NCBI GenBank assembly: GCA_012523975.1
Contig: JAAYSF010000071.1
Location: forward strand, 62,001-126,000
Origin: Veillonellaceae bacterium
GTDB taxonomy: Bacteria; Bacillota; Negativicutes; JAAYSF01
Reading direction: 5' to 3'
DNA: 64,000 nt
Position numbers and translations under genes: made by a program. The notes under the pieces were generated by a model, which was not told the DNA's origin, searched no databases, and saw only the letters and a list, made by a program, of their open reading frames with translations. Within the stretch, counting starts at the first letter, position 1. Every line of letters starts with the position of its first letter. This document shows positions 9,350 through 18,384 of the stretch, in pieces.

Positions 9350-10936
9350 TTAAAAATCAGGCAATCCAGCGTCATTAACGGCTTTAGGCTTACTCTCGGC
9401 AGTTCCGTCTTCTTTCTTTTTAATAATTGTATCAATGCGCAGAATCGCCACTGCAACTTCGCCGGCTGCTTTTATGGCATGCAATTTGACTGGCACTGGA
9501 TCAACAACGCCTAACGCCAGCATATCATGAACTTTTCCAGTGTCACAGTCGATACCAAGCGAATCAGCATTTTGGGAAGTTTGAGCAGTAATAACTTCTT
9601 CGACTTTCTCTAAGGGATTATAACCTGCGTTCTCAACAATTTGCGAAAGAGGGTGCTTCAGGGCACTTACGACACAGTCTAATCCGTATGCCGCCATGCC
9701 TTTTAGTTGCTCCCGAGCTTTTTCAACCCGCCGAGTAATAGCAATCTCTATCGAGCCGCCCCCAGGCACATAACCGCCTTTAACAGCAGCCTGTACGCTC
9801 GATGCAGCGTCTTTGGCAATACGCTCACGTTCACCGACAACTTCTTCAGTAGCTGCTCCTACTAAGATAGTGGCCATTGGTTTACCGGTACCGCCTAGAA
9901 TTCTCACTTGTTCGAGTTTTTCGTCCTCATAGGCTTTTTCTGAAAAGCCCAGATACTTTTCAATATCGCTAAGTTCTTTTTTAAGACCGGTACGTTTAAT
10001 CATTCTGGCACCGACATGTTCAGCCGTGCGCCTAAGGTCTTTAGCGGGCACCCGCTGAATTACCATAATGCCGGCATCTGTAAGAATCTCTTCGGCGGTA
10101 TCATGAACACCGCGATCAACTAGGACAATCTTGACATCCATGTCAACAATTTTCTTTATATTTTGTTTGAACTCTTCCTGTAATTCAATATAACGCTTAA
10201 AACCAGACTCAGTGCTAAGCGCCTCATCTTCAATTTCTTCCGGCTCTAAGGCATCATCAATAATAAGAATTTTACCATTGCTGATTTCGGAAGGCATCTC
10301 TTGATTCATGCGCTCTTTATCAACAATGACGCCCATAAAGACTTCGTTGTTAGCGCCTTCTTCAGCCGTTATAATATCGGATAACTTAAAATTAGGCTCA
10401 CGCAATTTTTCAATTCCGATAAGTTTTGCCGCGCTTACAACTAAATCGGCGATATCGTCGTACTCACGACCGGCAATCATGGCAACCTTTCTCAAAACTG
10501 GATCGTTAATATCAGTCACTTGCCGGCCACTAACTTTTATTTCTTCGATGGCTTTAGCTACCCCATACTTTATGCCCTCAATAACTCGTGCGATTGGCAC
10601 GCCGCGTAAAACCTGATTTACACCCTCGGATACCAGGCCCCCGGCCATTATTGTGGCGGTAGTCGTACCATCGCCAACTTCGGCCTGCTGAGCTTTCGCT
10701 ATATTAATCAGCATCTTAGCTGCCGGGTGATTAACATCCATTTTATCGAGAATAGTTACACCATCATTTGTGATGATAACTTCACCAAATCTATCTACAA
10801 GCATAGTATCAAGCCCTTTAGGGCCGATTGTTCCTTCAACTGCCGCTGTAATTGCGCGGACAGCATTTGCATTGGTCAACAGTGCCGCCAGACGCTCATC
10901 CACTTCTGACGCACTGCCGGCTTGTTTTAAATTCAT
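9350..10936 (-). CDS. Archaeal-type (group III) chaperonin, thermosome-like
   Basis: The 528-residue protein is a TCP-1/thermosome-family chaperonin, not GroEL. The equatorial domain has GPKGLDTMLVD, TNDGVTILDKMDVNHPAAK and the nucleotide motif GDGTTTATIMAGG. The apical domain (about 200-360) carries the extended helical protrusion that acts as a built-in lid (SGFKRYIELQEEFKQNIK), so no GroES is needed. The C-terminus ends NDAGLPDF and lacks the Gly-Met repeats common in group I and many archaeal proteins. Bacterial homologues in hrcA-dnaK operons are known from Carboxydothermus hydrogenoformans and relatives and are called group III chaperonins. SD GGGAGG precedes the ATG. It lies between hrcA and grpE and should be heat-inducible through CIRCE. 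Confidence 0.95.
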   Translation of the reverse strand: MNLKQAGSASEVDERLAALLTNANAVRAITAAVEGTIGPKGLDTMLVDRFGEVIITNDGVTILDKMDVNHPAAKMLINIAKAQQAEVGDGTTTATIMAGGLVSEGVNQVLRGVPIARVIEGIKYGVAKAIEEIKVSGRQVTDINDPVLRKVAMIAGREYDDIADLVVSAAKLIGIEKLREPNFKLSDIITAEEGANNEVFMGVIVDKERMNQEMPSEISNGKILIIDDALEPEEIEDEALSTESGFKRYIELQEEFKQNIKKIVDMDVKIVLVDRGVHDTAEEILTDAGIMVIQRVPAKDLRRTAEHVGARMIKRTGLKKELSDIEKYLGFSEKAYEDEKLEQVRILGGTGKPMATILVGAATEEVVGERERIAKDAASSVQAAVKGGYVPGGGSIEIAITRRVEKAREQLKGMAAYGLDCVVSALKHPLSQIVENAGYNPLEKVEEVITAQTSQNADSLGIDCDTGKVHDMLALGVVDPVPVKLHAIKAAGEVAVAILRIDTIIKKKEDGTAESKPKAVNDAGLPDF

Positions 10937-10970
10937 CCCGTATCCTCCCGTATGTAAGTATAGGCATAGC

Positions 10971-11999
10971 CTATACTTTATATTTCTTTAGTATTTCCTC
11001 TAGGTGGCCGTGCATAAACTCAAGGATTGCCATGACTTTTCCGTACTCCATCCTAGTCGGACCTAGAACAGCAATTGAACCAACTACTTGCCCGTCAATT
11101 GAATAAGTCGCTTGCACCATACTGCAATCTTGGATACCGGTATATTTATTTTCTTCGCCGATTTTGACAGAAATACCGTCTTTATCTGATACATGCATAA
11201 TATCACGTAGCAATTTTTCTTGCTCAAGAATATTCAATAGCTCTTTAACTTTGTCAACATCGCGAAATTCCGGCTGGTTTAAAAGTTGGGTTGTGCCCCC
11301 TAAATAGACACGCTCATTCTTTTCAACTGATAGTGCTTCATGCAGAACACCAAGCGCAATATCAAAAAGACGCCGGTCCTGTATGATATCATTTTGAATT
11401 TCCCGTAGAATAGATGATTTTATTTTGTCAAAAGGCAACCCGGCTAATCTGCTGTTAATGCCGGCTGCGATTTGCTGCAGATCAGCAAACGTCATACCTT
11501 CCGGAAAACTTATTACCTTGTTTTCAACAAAACCCGTGTCAGTAACAACCACGAGAATTACCCGGCGCTCGTCGAGCGGCAAAAACTGCAAATACTTAAA
11601 AATACATTGGGAAAACTGCGGAGCTAAAACCATCGAGATATTCTTGGTCATTCGCGATATAATCTTAGCAGTTTCCTGGAAAACCTCTTCAACGCGGCGG
11701 ACTTTAGCATTATACCAGTTTTGAATTAGTACCTTTTCATTATCACTCACTTGCTCAGGCGATAATAAAGAGTCTACGTAAAAACGATAGCCCTTGACAG
11801 ATGGTATACGTCCGGCCGATGTATGCGGTTGCTCAATATATCCTAAAACTTCAAGGTCAGCCATTTCATTACGAATTGTCGCCGGACTAACCCCCAGATC
11901 GTATTTACGCGCGATGGTGCGTGAACCAATAGGTTCTGCGGTGGAAATATAATCGGTAATCAAAGCCTGGAGAATTTTTCTTTTACGCGCATCTAACAT
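10971..11999 (-). CDS. hrcA: Heat-inducible transcription repressor HrcA
   Basis: The product is about 342 residues. It begins MLDARKRKILQALITDYI, a winged helix-turn-helix with IGSRTIARKYDLGVSPATIRNEMADLE in two stretches, and ends with the HrcA effector domain (SIAVLGPTRMEYGKVM). HrcA binds CIRCE and needs a chaperonin (GroEL in B. subtilis) for activity; here the co-encoded group III chaperonin could play that part, which is inference. Two adjacent ATGs exist (12002 and 11999). The second has better spacing from AGGAGGTGG. First gene after the CIRCE element, so autoregulated. Confidence 0.95.
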   Translation of the reverse strand: MLDARKRKILQALITDYISTAEPIGSRTIARKYDLGVSPATIRNEMADLEVLGYIEQPHTSAGRIPSVKGYRFYVDSLLSPEQVSDNEKVLIQNWYNAKVRRVEEVFQETAKIISRMTKNISMVLAPQFSQCIFKYLQFLPLDERRVILVVVTDTGFVENKVISFPEGMTFADLQQIAAGINSRLAGLPFDKIKSSILREIQNDIIQDRRLFDIALGVLHEALSVEKNERVYLGGTTQLLNQPEFRDVDKVKELLNILEQEKLLRDIMHVSDKDGISVKIGEENKYTGIQDCSMVQATYSIDGQVVGSIAVLGPTRMEYGKVMAILEFMHGHLEEILKKYKV

Positions 12000-12016
12000 C
12001 ATTCCACCTCCTATTG

Positions 12017-12043
12017 TTAGCACTCTATCGAAGGGAGTGCTAA
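12017..12043. promoter_or_regulatory. CIRCE operator (HrcA binding site)
   Basis: The perfect consensus TTAGCACTC-N9-GAGTGCTAA is present. An extra C/G base pair on each side extends the palindrome. It lies just upstream of hrcA and just downstream of the promoter, the usual place for HrcA to block the start of transcription. Confidence 0.98.
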
Positions 12044-12054
12044 CACCTAATAAA

Positions 12055-12083
12055 AAAATACCACTCCTTTTTATCAATGTCAA
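12055..12083 (-). promoter_or_regulatory. Sigma-A-type promoter of the hrcA-dnaK operon
   Basis: On the minus strand, TTGACA (12078-12083) is followed after exactly 17 bases by TATTTT (12055-12060). The predicted transcription start falls at or beside the CIRCE element. The -35 matches the consensus; the -10 is weaker. Confidence 0.8.
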
Positions 12084-12098
12084 GGATATTCCCCGCTT

Positions 12099-13232
12099 TT
12101 ACGCCATGAAAGCTAGAAATACAATGTTGCCATATTTCATTCCGATTTCAGTCATTCGAACCCCTAGCGAATCTGCAATAATTAGATTACGCTGCTCTAA
12201 ATCTTGAATTACCTCCTGATATCTTTGCAAAAAATCATCTTCGAAGTAGCTGTTAAAATCTTCATATCTTAGACCTGATACCGTCCGAAGAGCTAAAAAC
12301 ACATATTCAGCCATTGCGTTTTGCGTTGTAATTGTTTCTCGGAAATCTACTGCTGGCCGTCCGGCATTAACGGCCTTGATATATTCAGCCACACTAGTCG
12401 TATTTTCTCTTCTTTCCTTACCCCAAAACGTGTGCGCCGAAACTCCTAAACCTAGGTAAGGCTGGTAACGCCAGTATTTAAGATTATGCTTACATGCAAA
12501 GCCCAATCGGGCATAGTTAGATATTTCATAGCGCTCATATCCATAGTGCGGCGCCAAGGCAGCAGCCAGATCATACATTTCTTCTTCATCATTATCATTC
12601 GGCAGATCTAGTTTGCCGCTTACCTGCAATTCAGCAAAAGGCGTGTCTTCTTCAACCTTGAGACCATAAATTGAAAGATGCTGAATATTAAGGGAAGCAG
12701 CAGTTTCAATGCTATGTCGCAAATCCCTCGTTGTTTGACCGGGGAGTCCGTACATTAAATCGATGTTAATATTATCAAACCCGGCCTTGCGAGCCATATT
12801 AATTGTCTCGACAGCGTCAGATGAGCTATGAATTCGGCCGATTTTGCTTAGCAGACGATCAGAAAAACACTGGACACCGAAACTGATACGGTTTATTCCA
12901 TACTCTTTTAAAAAGACAAGCTTATGATAATCGACTGTTCCGGGATTTGCCTCAATGCTTATTTCGGCATCGGCTGCCAGATTAAGGTTCAGCCGGATAC
13001 TGTTCATAATTGTTCCAATTTGCTGGTTTGACAGCAAAGTCGGCGTTCCGCCGCCAATATAAATAGTGTCTACTGTATGATGTGCACAAATACCGCCTTG
13101 AGCGGCAATTTCCCGGCTCAAGGCGGCAACATAGTCATTGTATAAATATTCCATATTAGTATATGAAGGAAAATCGCAATATAAGCATTTTTGTCGGCAA
13201 AATGGAATGTGGAGGTACAGTCCTAAATTCAT
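12099..13232 (-). CDS. hemW: Radical SAM heme chaperone HemW-like protein
   Basis: The 377-residue protein starts LGLYLHIPFCRQKCLYCDF, with the radical SAM cysteines in CRQKCLYC and the extra Cys-x-Phe typical of the HemN/HemW group. It has the IGGGTPTLL motif and the HemW C-terminal domain. Such proteins were once annotated as oxygen-independent coproporphyrinogen oxidases. The short N-terminus fits HemW, which inserts heme into target proteins, rather than true HemN. It sits between lepA and hrcA, the standard Firmicutes place. GAGGTAACT precedes the ATG. Confidence 0.92.
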   Translation of the reverse strand: MNLGLYLHIPFCRQKCLYCDFPSYTNMEYLYNDYVAALSREIAAQGGICAHHTVDTIYIGGGTPTLLSNQQIGTIMNSIRLNLNLAADAEISIEANPGTVDYHKLVFLKEYGINRISFGVQCFSDRLLSKIGRIHSSSDAVETINMARKAGFDNINIDLMYGLPGQTTRDLRHSIETAASLNIQHLSIYGLKVEEDTPFAELQVSGKLDLPNDNDEEEMYDLAAALAPHYGYERYEISNYARLGFACKHNLKYWRYQPYLGLGVSAHTFWGKERRENTTSVAEYIKAVNAGRPAVDFRETITTQNAMAEYVFLALRTVSGLRYEDFNSYFEDDFLQRYQEVIQDLEQRNLIIADSLGVRMTEIGMKYGNIVFLAFMA

Positions 13233-13252
13233 AGTTACCTCGCTTTTACTTT

Positions 13253-15049
13253 TTAGTCAATTTTTAAGATGGCCATAAAAGCCTCTTGGGGAACTTCTAC
13301 GCTGCCAACTTGCTTCATGCGCTTTTTGCCCTCTTTTTGTTTCTCTAGCAATTTACGTTTCCGCGAAATATCGCCGCCATAGCATTTAGCTAACACATCT
13401 TTACGCATTGCTCGCACGGTTTCCCGGGCGATTACCTTATTGCCGATAGTTGCTTGAATTGGAATTTCAAACATTTGTCTTGGGATAATTCCCCTTAATT
13501 TTTCGGTAAGCTGGCGCCCCCGAGCTACTGCCTTATCACGATGAACAATGACCGATAGTGCGTCAACAGGTTCTCCGTTTAAGAGAATATCTAGCTTGAC
13601 AAGCTGCGATGTTTGATAGCCATAAAACTCATAATCAAGTGACGCATAACCGCGCGTTGAGGACTTGAGGCGATCAAAATAATCATAGATAATTTCGCTC
13701 AGCGGTAAATGATAGGTCAGCATTACACGGGTCGTATCGAGGTATTTCATGTCCTTAAACTCACCGCGTTTTTCCTGTGACAATTTCATAACTGCGCCGA
13801 CAAAATCGTTAGGAACAATTACAGTGGCTTTTACAAACGGTTCTTCGATATGGTCAATCTCAGTCACCGGAGGCAACTTAGACGGGTTGTCAATAGCAAT
13901 CATTTCCCCGTTAGTTTTAAATACATTATAAATAACACTCGGCGCTGTAGTAATCAAACCGAGATTATACTCACGTTCAAGCCTTTCTTGAATAACATCC
14001 ATATGCAGAAGTCCTAAAAAGCCGCAGCGAAAACCAAAACCAAGCGCTACCGAAGTTTCAGGTTCAAACAACAATGAAGCATCATTCAGCTGAAGTTTTT
14101 CCAAAGCATCACGCAAAGATTCATATTCGTTGCTTTCTACCGGGTACAAACCGCAATAAACCATCGGAGTTATTTTGCGGTAACCGGGCAGAGGCTTCGA
14201 AATAGGATTGTCAGCATTGGTAATTGTATCACCGACCCGTACATCTTTAACGTTTTTTATACTCCCGGCAACAAAACCGACATGTCCGGCACTTAACTCC
14301 TTAATATTATCCAAGTAGGGACGGAACACCCCCACCTCGGTAACTTCATGCTTTTTGTCAGTAGCCATCATTTTCAGTTTCATTCCCGGCCTAATTGTGC
14401 CTTCCATAACTCTAACATAAGCAATAACACCCTTGTAGGCATCAAAATGTGAATCAAAAATCAATGCGCTTAAAGGTTGATCGGCCTTTCCTACCGGCGC
14501 CGGAATCTTATTCACGATAGCTTCAAGAACTTCGTCAATACCGATGCCGGTTTTGGCGCTTACCAAGATTGCGTCTGAGGCGTCCAGACCGATTACCTCT
14601 TCAATCTCATTTTTGACTTTGTCAGGGTCGGCATTCGGTAGATCAATCTTGTTTATCACTGGAATAATTTCTAGGTCATGTTCCAACGCTAAATAGACAT
14701 TGGCTAATGTCTGAGCCTCTATTCCTTGCGCAGCATCGACAACTAACAACGCACCCTCGCAGGCTGCCAGGCTTCGTGAAACCTCATAAGTGAAGTCAAC
14801 GTGGCCTGGCGTGTCGATAAGATTTAACATATATACTTGTCCATCTTTTGCGATATACTCCAACCTTACTGCATGTGCTTTGATAGTAATACCGCGTTCA
14901 CGCTCTAGGTCCATTTGATCCAAGACCTGGTTTTCCATCTCCCTGGCAGAGAGGGCGCCGGTATGCTCCAGCAGTCGGTCGGCTAAAGTCGATTTTCCAT
15001 GGTCTATATGGGCGATAATGCAAAAGTTGCGGATATTTGCTTTATTCAT
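13253..15049 (-). CDS. lepA: Elongation factor 4 (LepA) GTPase
   Basis: The 598-residue translational GTPase has the P-loop [16 protein letters not shown], the switch region [21 protein letters not shown] and [11 protein letters not shown]. The LepA-specific C-terminal domain ends [12 protein letters not shown]. LepA acts on ribosomes during initiation and elongation under stress. Its length is right for the family. GAGAGGAGG precedes the ATG. It lies 20 bases upstream of hemW and is probably co-transcribed with it. Confidence 0.97.
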   Translation of the reverse strand: MNKANIRNFCIIAHIDHGKSTLADRLLEHTGALSAREMENQVLDQMDLERERGITIKAHAVRLEYIAKDGQVYMLNLIDTPGHVDFTYEVSRSLAACEGALLVVDAAQGIEAQTLANVYLALEHDLEIIPVINKIDLPNADPDKVKNEIEEVIGLDASDAILVSAKTGIGIDEVLEAIVNKIPAPVGKADQPLSALIFDSHFDAYKGVIAYVRVMEGTIRPGMKLKMMATDKKHEVTEVGVFRPYLDNIKELSAGHVGFVAGSIKNVKDVRVGDTITNADNPISKPLPGYRKITPMVYCGLYPVESNEYESLRDALEKLQLNDASLLFEPETSVALGFGFRCGFLGLLHMDVIQERLEREYNLGLITTAPSVIYNVFKTNGEMIAIDNPSKLPPVTEIDHIEEPFVKATVIVPNDFVGAVMKLSQEKRGEFKDMKYLDTTRVMLTYHLPLSEIIYDYFDRLKSSTRGYASLDYEFYGYQTSQLVKLDILLNGEPVDALSVIVHRDKAVARGRQLTEKLRGIIPRQMFEIPIQATIGNKVIARETVRAMRKDVLAKCYGGDISRKRKLLEKQKEGKKRMKQVGSVEVPQEAFMAILKID

Positions 15050-15157
15050 AAATCCTCCTCTCTGTCGGCTGTACCCTTTTTTGCGGGAACTTTGCCAATA
15101 AACACCTAATATAATGCTGTATCAAATTATAGCATTGGAGCTTGAAGGCTGCAAGTG

Positions 15158-15610
15158 CTACCTAAACTCATGCCGGTACTGCTCAATATAGTATCTGCTC
15201 TTTAACCTAAAGTCCTGCAAATGCCCCTCAAAAGATTTTTTGAATTGCAATGCCTCGCCAATGAATTGCTGACGCCACAGATTACATAATGCCCTAAAAT
15301 AGTTCCAATCTATTGCTGTAGGTATAATAATTTTATGCCCTGCAGCCTCGATGTCTATTTTTTCATCATCATGAGAAATCCGGGCTACATTATAAACAGC
15401 CCGGATGCTGTATTCTGATCCCAACAGATAAAATGAATAGGCCCCTGTTGTATCGCGTTTTAGGTTGATAGCCTGAACATACTCATGGCGATGCGTTAGA
15501 TTATTTAGTTGGTTCTCTGCAAGTGTGACGCCAAAAACCACTGCAAGCATTAGAGCAGCCACACCACGAAATATAACGGCCGTTTCTGTTGATGTCGGGC
15601 GGATAAACAT
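15158..15610 (-). CDS. Hypothetical single-pass membrane protein downstream of spoIIP
   Basis: I do not recognise this 150-residue protein. It has one hydrophobic segment near the N-terminus (about residues 13-28, VIFRGVAALMLAVVFGVTLA), then an apparently soluble region rich in charged and aromatic residues, suggesting a membrane anchor with an outside domain. It begins 20 bases after the spoIIP stop on the same strand. The ATG at 15610 sits five bases after AGGAG; a longer TTG start would overlap that SD. Its position suggests co-expression with spoIIP in sporulation, which is inference. Confidence 0.7.
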   Translation of the reverse strand: MFIRPTSTETAVIFRGVAALMLAVVFGVTLAENQLNNLTHRHEYVQAINLKRDTTGAYSFYLLGSEYSIRAVYNVARISHDDEKIDIEAAGHKIIIPTAIDWNYFRALCNLWRQQFIGEALQFKKSFEGHLQDFRLKSRYYIEQYRHEFR

Positions 15611-15630
15611 ATCTTCTCCTGTTTCCAACT

Positions 15631-16698
15631 TTAACTATTATTCTCGGCTATTATCTCTGCAATTACATCTCCTAGCATTTCTATGCTTCGGTCGGCCTCT
15701 TCCTTAGTGTTTTCCTGGCACCCAACTTCAATTAAAAGAGCACGTGGATGTAAATGCTGATTATAGCGCCAATCAACGAGATGGATTCCCTTTGAAAGTC
15801 CCGGATAGTGCTGGTTTAATTTAGCATCAATTAATTTAGCAAATGCATGATTTTCCTGCCAATGAGGCTGAATAAGATCCTGCTGTCCTGTGGCAACCAC
15901 TATCGATATTCGAGCAGCCGATACATCGTTAATAACTATAGTACTATTTTCCTTTTTATCGGCATCTCGGTGAATATCAAATATCATTTGTATTGATGGG
16001 TGCTCTTGCAACATTTTTCTTACAGTGCCCTCAGAGACCCCGTATGCCTTCATGAAGCTTGGATAGTCATGGATGTCTGTGTATTGCACAGCCGGAACAC
16101 CATGCTTTTTCAGCCGCTTGACCAGTGACTCACCTACCCCGACAATTTCACCCCTCTGCCCGCCTGGCCGGTGAGTGACGCCGCTGTTAGGGATAAAGCT
16201 TTCAGCAGTATGGGTATGGTAAACGCCGACTAACGGTTTGCCTTTTGGCATTAGGCTCGCAGGGTCAAACTTGGGAAAGTTCGGCAGTGTTGTAGTACTG
16301 ATACTTTTGGGGCTTATCTTTAATACGCTTATCATAGGAATTTCGCTATGAAATAGCGAGCGGATATCTTTTATATCGATACCAGTAAACAGCATAACTA
16401 CGCCCCGTAAAACATGCTGGACTGATAAATCTTTTTTAACTATTTCCGTAGTCTTCTCTTGTTTATCAAATCGCGGCAGACCCGAGAATAGCACTTCACC
16501 CCAGTTGGGCCATTTTAGTTCCTGTTTTTTTAGAATATCAGCTCCTAATGCTGCTGATACCGGCACAGCCGGCACAGCTACAGCTGACCGGACAAGAAAC
16601 GCCCACGCTGATAAAAGAAAAAACAATCCTGCGAGAATGCTAACTATGATTACGCGACTTCGTGAGTAATATTGTTTGCGTTGCCGTCTCGATAACAT
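15631..16698 (-). CDS. spoIIP: Stage II sporulation protein P
   Basis: The product is about 355 residues with one N-terminal membrane span (VIIVSILAGLFFLLSAWAFLV) and a C-terminal SpoIIP amidase/endopeptidase domain. The domain shows GVYHTHTAESFIP, DIHRDA and VGCQENTKEEADRS, which hold the His and Glu residues expected to bind zinc. SpoIIP works with SpoIID and SpoIIM to degrade septal peptidoglycan so that the mother cell can engulf the forespore. The ATG at 16698 has GGGAGG at good spacing, better than the ATG 12 codons upstream. It follows gpr, as in Bacillus (gpr-spoIIP). Confidence 0.94.
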   Translation of the reverse strand: MLSRRQRKQYYSRSRVIIVSILAGLFFLLSAWAFLVRSAVAVPAVPVSAALGADILKKQELKWPNWGEVLFSGLPRFDKQEKTTEIVKKDLSVQHVLRGVVMLFTGIDIKDIRSLFHSEIPMISVLKISPKSISTTTLPNFPKFDPASLMPKGKPLVGVYHTHTAESFIPNSGVTHRPGGQRGEIVGVGESLVKRLKKHGVPAVQYTDIHDYPSFMKAYGVSEGTVRKMLQEHPSIQMIFDIHRDADKKENSTIVINDVSAARISIVVATGQQDLIQPHWQENHAFAKLIDAKLNQHYPGLSKGIHLVDWRYNQHLHPRALLIEVGCQENTKEEADRSIEMLGDVIAEIIAENNS

Positions 16699-16832
16699 TG
16701 CTGCCTCCCGTGACAACCACGATTTAGCTGTCATTGTTATTGTTTACATACAATGTATATGCCTGGCAACAAAACGATATTACTCACCTATTAAAAACCA
16801 TAATGGCTATGTTGCTTTGAGTGTACAATTAA

Positions 16833-17804
16833 CTAGTGTAAGTACATGTGAATATTTTCATAGTCGATATTAGGATGCATCGCCTGGTTTATCCCCCCAG
16901 CTACAACGTCAGCAATGTCGGCTATAAGCCTGTCTACCTCTTTTGGTGTTACCATGAGATCGCCCAGTGTCTCTGGCAATACCTGGCGTACGATAACTTG
17001 GCGATCGTTATCTGATAGATTCTCCATACTTTTAAAGTATCTCGCAAATGAAGCATGCTGCTGCAAGGTATTAATAGTATCCATGGCAATAGTTGAGGCA
17101 TGTACAACGGTAGGAACCCCTATAGCTATTACCGGAACCCCTAGTGACTCTTGAGTTAAACCAAAACGCTTGTTACCAACTCCAGACCCGGGGTGGATAC
17201 CGGTATTAGCAATCTGTACTGTAGTAATTACACGATGGCTAGACGCCGCTGCAAGAGCATCGATAGCAATCACCAGGTTGGGCTTAATCTTACCTACTAT
17301 CCCGGCAACTATCTCAGCCGTTTCCATACCGGTAATGCCTAGAACCCCTGGCGCAATAGCGCATATCGATCTTACACCGCCTTTTAGCTCAGGTGAGAGC
17401 ATTTCTTGTAGATGACGGGTAACAACAATTTTATCAACAGCCCGAGGACCTAATGCATCTGGGGTTACATTCCAGTTGCCAAGTCCAACTACCAAAACCG
17501 TTGCGTTTAGCGGTAAGTTTGCCATGGCAGCGAGTTCATGCGCTAAGTGATTCATTACATTTTCCTGCAGGGGAGTATTTTTATAGCGTAAACCTTGAGC
17601 TTCAATTGTGATATATTTACCACGCATTTTGCCCATCATTTGTTCAGCTTGCGGAGTAGTAATATTGACACGGGTAATAATAACTTCTTCGTCCTCGGCC
17701 GTCTCCATTTGAACTCCGGGAATAGTTTGCTCAACCCGTTTAGTAAGCATTTCACGAGCTTCCAGGGCTAAGTCTGTGCGGGGGCTGTTTAAAGCATAAT
17801 TCAT
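16833..17804 (-). CDS. gpr: GPR germination endopeptidase
   Basis: The 323-residue protein has the GPR start NSPRTDLALEARE, an inactive-zymogen-type N-terminus, and the core motifs VVGLGNWNVTPDALGPRAV, AIAPGVLGITGMETAEIV and VIAIDALAAAS. GPR is a spore-specific aspartic-type protease that degrades small acid-soluble spore proteins at germination. ATG at 17804 has AGAGGTG six bases upstream; a GTG three codons earlier overlaps that SD. It is divergent from rpsT, as in B. subtilis. Confidence 0.95.
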   Translation of the reverse strand: MNYALNSPRTDLALEAREMLTKRVEQTIPGVQMETAEDEEVIITRVNITTPQAEQMMGKMRGKYITIEAQGLRYKNTPLQENVMNHLAHELAAMANLPLNATVLVVGLGNWNVTPDALGPRAVDKIVVTRHLQEMLSPELKGGVRSICAIAPGVLGITGMETAEIVAGIVGKIKPNLVIAIDALAAASSHRVITTVQIANTGIHPGSGVGNKRFGLTQESLGVPVIAIGVPTVVHASTIAMDTINTLQQHASFARYFKSMENLSDNDRQVIVRQVLPETLGDLMVTPKEVDRLIADIADVVAGGINQAMHPNIDYENIHMYLH

Positions 17805-17971
17805 GTATTTCACCTCTTAATTACTATTAGGAAACTGCTTTAATACTAAGTTTGCCATTATCTTTTCCTAAATATGGGCGCCCTATACAACTACCGACCT
17901 GCCGTCGAGTCTCCGGTTAATAATTCCTTGTCTTTACTGCCAATATTCTTTGAATAACTATGAATTATTAC

Positions 17972-18000
17972 TTGCTTTTTGAATAAGTACGTGCTAGAAT
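17972..18000 (+). promoter_or_regulatory. Sigma-A-type promoter for rpsT
   Basis: TTGCTT (17972-17977) and TAGAAT (17995-18000) are separated by 17 bases. They lie 37 bases before the rpsT start codon in the gpr-rpsT divergent spacer. Confidence 0.6.
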
Positions 18001-18036
18001 ATTTTAGGTAAACATGCTCGCAAGGAGGTGAAATAC

Positions 18037-18300
18037 TTGCCAAATATTAAGTCATCTATCCGCAGTGTAAAAACTGATGCTGAACGGCGCGCCCGTAACT
18101 TCCCGGTTAAAACAGCTATCAGAAGTATCTCCCGTAAAGTTCTGGAAGCTATTGATGCCGGTAAGGCCGACGAGGCTAAAAACCTCCTGACCGAAGCAAG
18201 CAGTATCATTGATAAAGCTGTCGCCAAAGGCGTTATTCATAAAAATGCCGCTGCTCGTAAAAAGTCTCGCCTAGCTACCAAAATACAAGCTTTAGCATAA
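18037..18300 (+). CDS. rpsT: 30S ribosomal protein S20
   Basis: The 87-residue product starts PNIKSSIRSVKTDAERRA, the S20 signature, and ends with the helical KKSRLATKIQALA tail. S20 is a primary 16S rRNA binder. The start is TTG at 18037, seven bases after AAGGAGGTG; a GTG nine bases upstream lies inside the SD and would add KYL. A non-ATG start at S20 is common in bacteria and can help autoregulation. Confidence 0.97.
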   Translation: MPNIKSSIRSVKTDAERRARNFPVKTAIRSISRKVLEAIDAGKADEAKNLLTEASSIIDKAVAKGVIHKNAAARKKSRLATKIQALA

Positions 18301-18301
18301 G

Positions 18302-18329
18302 AAAAGACTTGGCTTTGCCAAGTCTTTTT
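18302..18329 (+). terminator. Intrinsic terminator of rpsT
   Basis: A 12-bp perfect inverted repeat (AAAAGACTTGGC / GCCAAGTCTTTT) with a TTT loop begins two bases after the rpsT stop and ends in TTTTT. Confidence 0.9.
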
Positions 18330-18346
18330 ACTAAGTATGTAAGCTA

Positions 18347-18383
18347 TAAAAAATAAGCCTTAACTGAAAGGCTTATTTTTTTT
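18347..18383. terminator. Bidirectional terminator between rpsT and holA
   Basis: A 10-bp inverted repeat (AATAAGCCTT / AAGGCTTATT) with a 6-base loop has a run of A on the left and a run of T on the right. It can therefore end transcription from both sides. It lies at the holA stop codon. Confidence 0.8.
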
Positions 18384-18384
18384 G

